Origin: Eubacteriales bacterium
GTDB taxonomy: Bacteria; Bacillota; Clostridia; Peptostreptococcales; Anaerovoracaceae
Direction: 5' to 3'
Assembly (NCBI GenBank): GCA_028702415.1
Contig: JAQVOT010000101.1
Span: forward strand, 1-5,221
Length of the DNA stretch: 5,221 nucleotides
Below are positions 1 through 5,221 of the stretch, piece after piece. The translations under genes were made by a program, and so were the position numbers. The notes under the pieces were generated by a model. It did no database searches, was not told the DNA's origin, and worked only from the letters and a program-made list of their open reading frames with translations. Every line of letters starts with the position of its first letter. Position 1 is the first letter of the stretch.

Positions 1-6
1 CCTCCT
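1..6 (-). promoter_or_regulatory. Probable ribosome binding site of a divergent gene lying left of the window
   Basis: The first six bases read AGGAGG on the minus strand, a perfect Shine-Dalgarno sequence. A start codon 5-9 bases further would fall just outside the left edge. A minus-strand extended -10 element at 23-31 would start transcription near position 16, leaving a short leader that contains this site. The arrangement is consistent, but no coding sequence of the gene can be seen, so its identity is unknown. Confidence 0.4.
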
Positions 7-14
7 GGATATAC

Positions 15-32
15 GTGATGATATTATATCAC
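15..32. promoter_or_regulatory. Short inverted repeat GTGAT-N8-ATCAC, possible operator
   Basis: GTGAT at 15-19 and ATCAC at 28-32 are perfect inverted arms separated by 8 bases. The right arm overlaps the putative -35 region of the rightward promoter, and the whole repeat covers the leftward -10. A dimeric regulator bound here could affect both promoters. The arms are only 5 bp, so chance is a real alternative. Confidence 0.3.
23..31 (-). promoter_or_regulatory. Extended -10 promoter facing left
   Basis: On the minus strand the sequence reads TGATATAAT: a perfect TATAAT hexamer (28 down to 23) preceded by the extended -10 motif TGn. No good -35 box is found 16-18 bases upstream, but an extended -10 can compensate for that. 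Transcription would begin near position 16 and run out of the window toward the probable ribosome binding site at 6-1. The region is A+T-rich, which raises the chance of a spurious match. Confidence 0.4.
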
Positions 33-55
33 ATAATCTGTCTATATGGTATAAT
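28..55 (+). promoter_or_regulatory. Probable promoter of the two-component operon
   Basis: A perfect TATAAT lies at 50-55 and is preceded by TGG at 47-49, giving the extended -10 form TGnTATAAT. A weak -35 candidate, ATCACA at 28-33, matches the TTGACA consensus at 4 of 6 positions with a 16-base spacer. Transcription should start near position 62, giving a leader of about 66 bases before the response regulator start at 128. This is a vegetative (sigma-A type) promoter by pattern. Confidence 0.65.
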
Positions 56-113
56 TAACGCGTGTGGCAGCGTATTTCATATAAACTACACATTTATGTT
101 TTAGTATCTCTTC

Positions 114-120
114 AGGAGGA
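114..120 (+). promoter_or_regulatory. Ribosome binding site that fixes the response regulator start
   Basis: AGGAGGA lies 7 bases before the ATG at 128. This strong site rules out the longer reading that begins at GTG 62, which would add 22 residues without family support and would start right at the expected transcription start. Confidence 0.85.
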
Positions 121-127
121 TTTTTAT

Positions 128-805
128 ATGGCAAAATTACTTGTAGTAGACGATGAAAAGGGGATTCGTCAGGTTATCCGTGAATACTCGGAGTTCAATG
201 GTCATGAAGTAACCGAAGCCGGGGATGGAATGGCGGCAGTAGGCTTTTGCAAGCTTAACGAATACGACCTCATTATCATGGATATCATGATGCCTAGGCT
301 TGATGGCTTTTCGGCCTGCAAAGAAATTCGCAAAATCAGCAACGTCCCTATTATCATGCTTTCTGCAAGAGGTGAAGAGTACGATAAGCTCTTTGGATTC
401 GAACTCGGCATAGATGACTATGTTGTTAAGCCTTTCAGCCCTAAGGAACTGATGGCCAGAGTAAATGCCGTTCTAACACGAAGAAGCGGAAATAATGAGC
501 TTTCACCTGATGTCCTGAGTTTTGATGGGCTGGAAATTAACATTTCTGCAAGAACGGTTTCAATTGACGGTGAACGCATTGAACTTACACCTAAGGAATA
601 CGATCTGCTGTTTTACCTTGTTGAAAACAAGAATATTGCCCTTTCAAGGGATAAACTTCTGTCAGACATCTGGGGATATGATTTCTTTGGAGATGACAGA
701 ACAATAGATACTCACATCAAGAACCTCAGGAACAGTCTGGGAAAATATCGGGATTACATTGTTACACTCAGGGGAGTGGGATATAAATTCGATGCTAAAA
801 ATTGA
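128..805 (+). CDS. OmpR/PhoB-family response regulator transcription factor
   Basis: This 225-residue protein is the cytoplasmic output half of a two-component system: it is phosphorylated by its partner kinase and then binds promoter DNA. The receiver domain spans about residues 2-118. It shows the acidic pair D8-D9, the phosphoacceptor D52 in IIMDIMMPRLDG, the switch residue S79 in IIMLSA, and the conserved K101 with Y98 in DDYVVKPF. A winged-helix Trans_reg_C domain follows at about 128-222, with the recognition helix around RTIDTHIKNLRNSLG (191-205) and the C-terminal wing hairpin in VTLRGVGYKF. The length is normal for the family. The start at ATG 128 is chosen for the AGGAGGA site and because MAKLLVVDDE is a standard receiver N-terminus. 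The stop overlaps the kinase start by 14 bases, so the pair is cotranscribed and translationally coupled. Receiver and DNA-binding domains are intact. The regulon cannot be read from sequence, and no specific name (PhoP, VanR, etc.) is justified. Confidence 0.96.
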   Translation: MAKLLVVDDEKGIRQVIREYSEFNGHEVTEAGDGMAAVGFCKLNEYDLIIMDIMMPRLDGFSACKEIRKISNVPIIMLSARGEEYDKLFGFELGIDDYVVKPFSPKELMARVNAVLTRRSGNNELSPDVLSFDGLEINISARTVSIDGERIELTPKEYDLLFYLVENKNIALSRDKLLSDIWGYDFFGDDRTIDTHIKNLRNSLGKYRDYIVTLRGVGYKFDAKN

Positions 806-2282
806 TTCACGCAGCATAAAATTCAAGACCTGGCTCTATTTCATTCTGTTCGCCGCAGTTCTCATGGCTACTCTTTGGGTTGTACAGGTTTTCATGCTGA
901 ACAATTTCTATGGAACCATGAAAACAGCCCAGACAGAAAATGTTGTTAAAGAAATAGAGTCATCATATAGATCCAACGAAACCAAAGACTTTGTCAGTGA
1001 AGTTGATGACATCTCCGATTCATATGACATGTTTATCTACGTTGTTTCTTTTGATGGAAAAACCACATATTTTAGTCCGGAAGCCCATGATTTCGCTTTG
1101 TCTCCTGGAATCAGTTCAGATTCCGAAAGTACGCAAAGACAGTATGCCTTACAGATACAGAAGCTCAATGAAAAGATGCTAAAAAACAACGGCAGCGCAC
1201 AGGTCATCTTCAAGTCAGATGAGGACTCGCAGGATATTCTGGCCTTTGCAAGGGTACTTACATCCAAGAAAAAAGAAACCATAATCACCTATGTTTTCTC
1301 ACCCCTCTGGCCTGTATCTTCAACAATAAAGATTCTACAGAACCAGCTTGTCATAGTAACAATTATTTCGCTGGCACTGGCTTGTCTGATTTCATTCTAT
1401 CTTTCATTCAGAATCACAAGACCTATCAGGAAAATCGAGAAGACCGCCAGAAAGCTTGCAGCCGGAGAATATGGAGTGGTATTCCCTGACGGCCATTATA
1501 CGGAAATCAGCAACCTATCAGATACTCTCACCGGTGCCTCAATAGAACTTGAGAAATCCTGCATGATGCAGAAAGATCTGGTGGCAAACGTATCTCATGA
1601 TCTGCGCACACCTCTCACTATGATTAAATCATACGCTGAAATGATTCGAGATATTTCGGGAGACAATCCCGAAAAACGCGAAGAACATCTTCAGGTGATA
1701 ATTAATGAAACTGACAGACTTAACATTCTAGTAAATGATCTTCTCTCCGCTTCAAAACTTCAATCAGGAAAGATAACCATTGATCGCAGTATTTTTAACC
1801 TCTCGGAGCTTACGGAGGAAATTATTGAAAACTACAGAGGCCTGGAAGGCTATTTCGACTCCAATCTTGATGGAGTGGTCGACGAGAAAGACAAACAGTT
1901 TCACATTGACTTTGATTGCAATGCGGACTTCATGGTTGAAGGCGATGCGGAAAAAATCAAGCAGGTTGTATCGAACTTCATTTCCAATGGGATCAAATTC
2001 TGCGGTGAAGATGAGACCGTTGTTGTATCGATAAAGCGCCATGGCAGATTCGCCAAACTGTCTGTGGAAGATCACGGTAGCGGCATTGCTCCGAACGACC
2101 TTGAACATATCTGGGACAGATACTACAGGGCGAGTTCAAACATGGCCAGAGAAACGGAAGGAACAGGCCTTGGTCTTTCAATATGCAAAGAAATACTGAC
2201 TTTGCATAAGGCAGATTTCGGTGTTGACAGTAAGCCCGGAGAGGGAACCTGCTTCTGGTTCAATATGGAGTTGAAGAAATGA
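792..2282 (+). CDS. Membrane sensor histidine kinase, partner of the response regulator
   Basis: This 496-residue inner-membrane kinase autophosphorylates on histidine and should pass the phosphate to D52 of the upstream regulator. Order of parts: TM1 at about 14-36; an extracytoplasmic sensor region of about 150 residues (37-183) with no recognised domain; TM2 at about 186-206; a HAMP linker at about 207-259; and a HisKA domain with the phosphoacceptor H269 in NVSHDLRTPLTMIKSY. The HATPase_c domain follows, with the N box (N395, N399), G1 box DHGSGI (D427, G429, G431) and G2 box GTGLGLSI (457-464). All catalytic motifs are intact. ATG 792 is preferred over the in-frame TTG at 759 because the protein then begins directly ahead of TM1, as is usual. 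The nearest purine-rich site, GGGGAG at 771-776, is distant, so translation probably depends on coupling to the upstream gene. An oddity is an EF-hand-like loop, D356-D367, between HisKA and HATPase_c. The signal sensed is unknown. Confidence 0.95.
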   Translation: MLKIDSRSIKFKTWLYFILFAAVLMATLWVVQVFMLNNFYGTMKTAQTENVVKEIESSYRSNETKDFVSEVDDISDSYDMFIYVVSFDGKTTYFSPEAHDFALSPGISSDSESTQRQYALQIQKLNEKMLKNNGSAQVIFKSDEDSQDILAFARVLTSKKKETIITYVFSPLWPVSSTIKILQNQLVIVTIISLALACLISFYLSFRITRPIRKIEKTARKLAAGEYGVVFPDGHYTEISNLSDTLTGASIELEKSCMMQKDLVANVSHDLRTPLTMIKSYAEMIRDISGDNPEKREEHLQVIINETDRLNILVNDLLSASKLQSGKITIDRSIFNLSELTEEIIENYRGLEGYFDSNLDGVVDEKDKQFHIDFDCNADFMVEGDAEKIKQVVSNFISNGIKFCGEDETVVVSIKRHGRFAKLSVEDHGSGIAPNDLEHIWDRYYRASSNMARETEGTGLGLSICKEILTLHKADFGVDSKPGEGTCFWFNMELKK

Positions 2283-2297
2283 CAGTAATCCCGTTAC

Positions 2298-3764
2298 TTA
2301 TTCAATGATATTCTTTACTTCGGCAATATTCCTTATTCCGATAACTTTAATGCCCGGCTGCGCCTTCAGGCGCTGAGCATTTTTTATTGGAAGAACCACC
2401 TTTTCAAAGCCCAGTCGCTCCGCTTCTTTAATTATCTTATCGCTATTTTGAACAGCTCTCAGATCTCCTGTCAGTCCTATTTCTCCAAGCACCAGGGTTT
2501 TGCTGTCCAATTTTTTCCCTTTGAATGAAGAATAAACCGCCAGTGCAACTGCCAGGTCAGTATATGTCCCCTCAGGTCTGATACCGCCTACTATATTCAC
2601 ATAAACATCCTGATTGTCCAGCCTTAACCCCATCTTCTTCTCCAACACCGCAATCAGCATTGCCAGTCTGGAGTTGTCGATTCCTATGGCCGTACGCCTG
2701 GGAAAACCTATGCCGCAGGTGCTTGTCAGGGCCTGTACTTCCAGAATCAGTGGCCTTGTTCCCTCATAAACCGCCGTGGCAACTGCACCCTCACTATCTG
2801 TTGCCATTTCCTCCATGAGCACTCCGGAAAGATTCTCAATTTCTATCAGCCCCTCCTCTGCCATCTCGAATGCACCGATTTCGCTTGTTGTTCCGAAACG
2901 GTTTTTCTGGGATCTCAATATTCTCATTTCATTACTTCTGTCACCTGTAAAACTCAGAACGCAATCAACCATGTGCTCTATAATTCTGGGCCCTGCCAGT
3001 TCTCCGCTCTTTGTAACATGGGCAACAATGAACACAGGAATATTATCTGTCTTGCCTATCTTCATCAGTTCATTGCCGCAAACTCTGACCTGGGAAACAC
3101 TTCCCGGTGCAGATTCAATGTCAGAGCTATACATGGTCTGAATTGAATCCACGATCAGAAACTCCGGATCTAGTGTCTGGCAGACTGCCGAAACGTTTTC
3201 AATATTTGTCTCTGCCAGGATGAACAGGTTGTCGCTGATGTTGCCCCAACCCCTTTCCGGAAACTGGCAGGTGCTGGCTCCCGCATCCTGTCCGGTGCCG
3301 CCCAGGGTTCGGCACACCCTGTCAGCTCTGATCTTGATCTGTTCTTCGGATTCCTCTCCGGAAACATATAGAACCTTGCCTCTGGTTTCTGCAATGTGCT
3401 GGGCCGCCTGGAGGATAATAGTGGATTTGCCTATTCCGGGTTCTCCGGATATCAATGTCAAAGATCCTGGCACAAGGCCTCCTCCCAGTACCCTGTTCAA
3501 TTCTCCTATCCCTGTATCAATTCTGGCTGTTTCCCCTGATCTGACCACAGAAAGTTTCTCCGGTACTACTGCACGACTCCTCTTTCCATCAGCACTGCCG
3601 GTCTTCACCGAAGTTCTGCGCCTTTTATCATCCTCGTTATAATCCACGACTTTCTGCTCAAACATTGAATTCCAGGCACCGCAAACCGGGCACTGTCCTA
3701 CCCACTTGGAATTCTCACTGCCGCATTCATTGCAGACAAACACTGTTTTTGCTTTTTTCGCCAT
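2298..3764 (-). CDS. radA: DNA repair protein RadA (Sms), RecA-family branch-migration ATPase, with an in-frame insert
   Basis: This 488-residue protein is RadA, which helps process recombination intermediates and promotes branch migration alongside RecA. The N-terminal zinc finger has all four cysteines (C11, C14, C25, C28). The RecA-like ATPase core has Walker A GEPGIGKST (107-115, catalytic K113) and a Walker B strand ending at D206 in FLIVDSIQT. The RadA signature KNRFG is at 287-291. The C-terminal Lon-protease-like domain (about 325-480) contains VNIVGGIRPEG and GEIGLTGD; the position matching the Lon serine appears to be Tyr401, consistent with the non-proteolytic role known for this domain. 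The start at 3764 is set by AGAGGT 7 bases upstream and by the typical MAKKAKTVFVCNECG N-terminus. The longer reading from 3809 is unsupported. Compared with Bacillus subtilis and E. coli RadA as I recall them, residues 151-175 are an extra G+C-rich segment between RADRV and ISDNLFILAETN; all catalytic motifs remain. The gene stands alone and converges on the kinase gene. Confidence 0.97.
   Translation of the reverse strand: MAKKAKTVFVCNECGSENSKWVGQCPVCGAWNSMFEQKVVDYNEDDKRRRTSVKTGSADGKRSRAVVPEKLSVVRSGETARIDTGIGELNRVLGGGLVPGSLTLISGEPGIGKSTIILQAAQHIAETRGKVLYVSGEESEEQIKIRADRVCRTLGGTGQDAGASTCQFPERGWGNISDNLFILAETNIENVSAVCQTLDPEFLIVDSIQTMYSSDIESAPGSVSQVRVCGNELMKIGKTDNIPVFIVAHVTKSGELAGPRIIEHMVDCVLSFTGDRSNEMRILRSQKNRFGTTSEIGAFEMAEEGLIEIENLSGVLMEEMATDSEGAVATAVYEGTRPLILEVQALTSTCGIGFPRRTAIGIDNSRLAMLIAVLEKKMGLRLDNQDVYVNIVGGIRPEGTYTDLAVALAVYSSFKGKKLDSKTLVLGEIGLTGDLRAVQNSDKIIKEAERLGFEKVVLPIKNAQRLKAQPGIKVIGIRNIAEVKNIIE
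3240..3314 (-). repeat. Palindromic G+C-rich in-frame insert within radA
   Basis: These 75 bases encode RadA residues 151-175 (starting CRTLGGTGQDAG, ending PERGWGN), which have no counterpart in the standard RadA core. G+C is 51 of 75 bases, against about 46 percent in the flanking 59 bases at 3181-3239. On the plus strand the ends form imperfect inverted repeats: TGCC-CC-AACCC at 3242-3252 against GGGTT-C-GGCA at 3305-3314. Inside them CCGGA (3257-3261) pairs with TCCGG (3291-3295), and CAGGTGC (3268-3274) pairs with GCA-T-CCTG (3283-3290) around an 8-base loop. The three arm pairs are nested about nearly the same centre (3276-3279), so the whole insert is one long imperfect hairpin. This resembles small palindromic repeat elements such as the Rickettsia RPE families that insert in frame into genes. 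Homology to those is not claimed. A non-mobile lineage-specific loop is the main alternative. Confidence 0.6.
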
Positions 3765-3770
3765 TTTTAT

Positions 3771-3776
3771 ACCTCT
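3771..3776 (-). promoter_or_regulatory. radA: Ribosome binding site that fixes the radA start
   Basis: On the minus strand AGAGGT ends 7 bases or so before ATG 3764. The ATG at 3809, which lies in the same frame, has no comparable site and falls inside the tandem repeat, so the shorter protein is the likely one. Confidence 0.7.
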
Positions 3777-3782
3777 TGTTCG

Positions 3783-3803
3783 GATATAACCCGAGGGCTT
3801 ATC
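3783..3803 (-). promoter_or_regulatory. Small imperfect hairpin in the radA leader
   Basis: On the minus strand GATAA-g-CC and GG-TTAT-a-TC can pair around a CUCG tetraloop, with one bulged base on each side. It sits between the 22-bp repeats and the radA ribosome binding site. Whether it affects translation cannot be told from sequence alone; the stem is short. Confidence 0.3.
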
Positions 3804-3857
3804 CCGCACCCGTGGAATATTAATCCCGCACCTCTGGAATATTAATCCCGCACCCGT
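3801..3857. repeat. 22-bp tandem repeat, about 2.6 copies, in the radA leader
   Basis: Two full units (3801-3822 and 3823-3844) each open with ATCCCGCACC and close with TGGAATATTA. They differ only in the two bases between (CG or TC), so 20 of 22 positions agree. A third, partial unit at 3845-3857 repeats ATCCCGCACCCGT and then diverges. The junction GGAATATTAATCC is nearly palindromic (10 of 13 positions symmetric). The 22-base period is close to two helical turns, so repeated protein-binding sites on one DNA face are possible. Given the predicted start near 3894, the array lies in the untranslated leader of radA. It is not long or regular enough to be a CRISPR array. Confidence 0.8.
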
Positions 3858-3900
3858 CCAAACTACCGTTCTTCACGCACAAACATCTGTTCTTTTATGT

Positions 3901-3929
3901 AGTTTAATATAAAAAAAGAGCGATGTCAA
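3901..3929 (-). promoter_or_regulatory. Probable radA promoter overlapping the upstream terminator
   Basis: On the minus strand a perfect -35 TTGACA lies at 3929-3924. After exactly 17 bases comes TAAACT (3906-3901), a 4-of-6 match to the -10 consensus. Transcription would start near 3894, giving a leader of about 130 bases before radA. The -35 box is formed by the loop and right part of the terminator hairpin of the preceding gene. The -10 is weak and the match partly reflects the hairpin sequence, so the assignment is moderate. No better radA promoter is seen downstream of the terminator. Confidence 0.5.
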
Positions 3930-3941
3930 TAGACATCGCTC
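3909..3941 (-). terminator. Rho-independent terminator of the EF-G-like gene
   Basis: On the minus strand GAGCGATGTC (3941-3932) and GACATCGCTC (3927-3918) form a perfect 10-bp stem around a 4-base loop, followed directly by seven T residues (3917-3911). It begins 31 bases past the stop codon of the EF-G-like gene. The T tract is on the minus-strand side only, so it terminates leftward transcription and separates this gene from radA. Confidence 0.93.
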
Positions 3942-3972
3942 CCTGTAAGCTGCTTTTGCATAAACATATTGC

Positions 3973-5221
3973 TTATTTTTCTTCCTGTGAAGCCTTGTAT
4001 TCAGCAATAATTTTCTGCTCGATGTTCTTAGGAACAGGATCATACCTTGAGAATTCCATCTCGAATGCTCCTCTTGCCTGACTCATGGTTCTCAGTGCAA
4101 TCGCATAGTCCAGCAGCTCAACCTGAGGTGCTTCGGCCATAAGTTTCTGAATTCCTCCTCCGATTGGTTCCATACCCAGTACAGCTCCACGTCTGTTTGG
4201 CAGGTCACCCATAACGGCTCCAACATAATCATCAGGAACCCTGATAGTCAACTTCATGATCGGCTCAAGCAGGCAAGGGTTAGCTTCTGCAATACCCTTC
4301 TTGAATGCAAGTGATGCAGCAACCTTGAATGCCATTTCGTTTGAGTCTACTTCGTGATACGAACCATCATAGAGAATAGCCTTAACATTCTGAACCTTAC
4401 ATCCGGCAAGCGGCCCTTTTTCCATGCATTCTCTAAGTCCCTTTTCTACTGCAGGAACATAGTTCTTAGGAACTGAACCGCCAAACAGTTCTTCACCGAA
4501 TTCGAATTCTTCTTCAGATGGTGAAAATCTGATGTGAACGTCACCGTACTGACCGGCACCACCGGTCTGTTTCTTGTGCTTACCCTGCACGTCGGAAGTT
4601 CCCTTGATTGTTTCTCTGTAGGCAATCTTCTGAGGAACTGTTATAACATCAACACCGAATTTGTCCTTAAGCTTGTCCTTCATGATGTTCAGCTGTATGT
4701 CTCCCTGTCCTCCAATGAGAGTCTGGTGAGTTTCAATGTTATTTTCAAGAACGAATGAAGGGTCTTCTTCCATGAGTCTCTTCAGACCTGAGCCCACCTT
4801 CTCGTCTTCACCGCTTTTGGCCGCTTGTACACCCTGGTAAAGAGTTGGTGACGGGAATGAGATCTTCGGGAATTTGATTATATTTGCTTTTTCACAGAGA
4901 GTGTCTCCTGTTCTTGTGTTCTGAAGCTTACCGATCGCAACGATATCGCCGGCAACTACTTCAGGAGCATCTTCCTGGTTCTTTCCTCTTATGAAAAACA
5001 GTGAACCGAGTTTTTCATCTTTTTGTGCCAATGAATTATACAAAACCGTTCCGGGCTTTATCGTTCCGCTGATAACTTTAGCCAGTGAAATCTTGCCCAG
5101 GAATGAATCGGCCAGTGTCTTGAATATGAATACTGCAGGTTTTCCTGAGGCATCAACCGGAACTTCAATGTCAGCGTCCAAATCGTTCTTGGCAGGATAA
5201 GGTTCGTGAGCCGTTGCCCTA
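3973..5221 (-). CDS. fusA: Elongation factor G-like GTPase (FusA2 type), C-terminal part, cut by the right edge
   Basis: The visible 415 residues are domains II to V of an EF-G-family translocation GTPase, a cytosolic protein that acts on the ribosome. The N-terminal GTPase domain, roughly 270 residues in this family, lies beyond the right edge. The frame stays open to the window end, so no start is assigned; an in-frame TTG at 5181 is an internal Leu codon. In order, from the first visible residue: domain II barrel (about 25-110), domain III (about 120-195), domain IV (about 200-313) and domain V (about 315-410). Domain IV contains GKHKKQTGGAGQYGDV and the tip loop YDGSYHEVDS. The GKHKKQTGGAGQ-GDV signature marks the EF-G-like paralogue class rather than canonical EF-G, which instead has a GGRGQYGHV-type sequence. 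Such paralogues are often annotated fusA. Whether this one performs normal elongation or an accessory function cannot be decided here. A strong terminator follows the stop codon. Confidence 0.93.
   Translation of the reverse strand, partial: RATAHEPYPAKNDLDADIEVPVDASGKPAVFIFKTLADSFLGKISLAKVISGTIKPGTVLYNSLAQKDEKLGSLFFIRGKNQEDAPEVVAGDIVAIGKLQNTRTGDTLCEKANIIKFPKISFPSPTLYQGVQAAKSGEDEKVGSGLKRLMEEDPSFVLENNIETHQTLIGGQGDIQLNIMKDKLKDKFGVDVITVPQKIAYRETIKGTSDVQGKHKKQTGGAGQYGDVHIRFSPSEEEFEFGEELFGGSVPKNYVPAVEKGLRECMEKGPLAGCKVQNVKAILYDGSYHEVDSNEMAFKVAASLAFKKGIAEANPCLLEPIMKLTIRVPDDYVGAVMGDLPNRRGAVLGMEPIGGGIQKLMAEAPQVELLDYAIALRTMSQARGAFEMEFSRYDPVPKNIEQKIIAEYKASQEEK

Noticed and set aside
62..127. N-terminal extension of the response regulator beginning at GTG 62
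   Set aside because: It starts at the predicted transcription start, has no ribosome binding site, and receiver domains do not carry such an extension; ATG 128 has a perfect AGGAGGA site.
1764..2108. 114-residue minus-strand open frame within the kinase gene
   Set aside because: It overlaps the kinase ATPase domain coding region, lacks family features, and is explained as a shadow frame.
2284..2298. Possible bidirectional terminator between the kinase and radA genes
   Set aside because: The AGTAA/TTACT stem is only 5 bp, A+T-rich, and has no T run on either strand.
2776..3141. 121-residue plus-strand open frame antisense to radA
   Set aside because: It has no recognisable motif and lies opposite highly conserved RadA sequence, including KNRFG.
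3220..3642. 140-residue plus-strand open frame antisense to radA
   Set aside because: It is Pro/Ser/Leu-rich with no domain, and lies opposite the conserved RadA ATPase core; it is the antisense shadow of that codon pattern.
3765..3782. Possible LexA (SOS) box near the radA start: CGAAC on the minus strand at 3782-3778
   Set aside because: Only one half-site matches. The expected second half GTTCG is replaced by GGTAT, and the site overlaps the ribosome binding site, so SOS control is not supported.
3801..3866. Possible CRISPR array
   Set aside because: The repeats are directly tandem with no spacers, only about 2.6 units of 22 bp, and there are no cas genes.
5179..5181. TTG start codon for a short 402-residue EF-G-like protein
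   Set aside because: The reading frame stays open to the window edge and the upstream residues continue domain II-adjacent EF-G sequence, so this is an internal Leu codon of a truncated view.

Overview
The window looks like chromosomal DNA from a low-to-mid G+C Gram-positive bacterium, most likely a member of the Clostridia. The evidence is strong AGGAGG-type ribosome binding sites, an OmpR-type regulator and histidine kinase pair of clostridial character, a Firmicutes-like RadA, and an EF-G-like GTPase of the FusA2 type. No phage, transposase, CRISPR array, tRNA or rRNA is visible.

Layout, left to right. Positions 1-127 are a regulatory region. It holds an extended -10 promoter facing right and a second extended -10 facing left. 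The left-facing one appears to serve a gene whose ribosome binding site is at the very left edge and whose body lies outside the window. Positions 128-805 encode an OmpR/PhoB-family response regulator. Its partner sensor histidine kinase (792-2282) overlaps it by 14 bases, so the two form a translationally coupled two-component operon. The kinase ends 15 bases from the 3' end of the convergent radA gene (2298-3764, minus strand). Positions 3765-3972 are a regulatory region between radA and the next gene. It holds a terminator, a probable radA promoter overlapping that terminator, and a 22-bp tandem repeat in the radA leader. From 3973 to the right edge, minus strand, lies the C-terminal 415 residues of an EF-G-like GTPase, cut by the window end.

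The two-component pair senses an unknown envelope signal and controls transcription. RadA is a RecA-family branch-migration ATPase used in recombination and repair. The EF-G-like protein is a ribosome-associated translocase-type GTPase. No pathway connects the three modules; they are neighbours only.

The most unusual object is a G+C-rich in-frame insert of about 25 codons inside the RadA ATPase core (about 3240-3314). The whole insert forms a nested imperfect palindrome, as expected of a small palindromic repeat element that has invaded a conserved gene. Other points of interest are an EF-hand-like calcium-binding loop in the kinase linker, the 22-bp tandem repeats ahead of radA, and a -35 box embedded in the upstream terminator hairpin.
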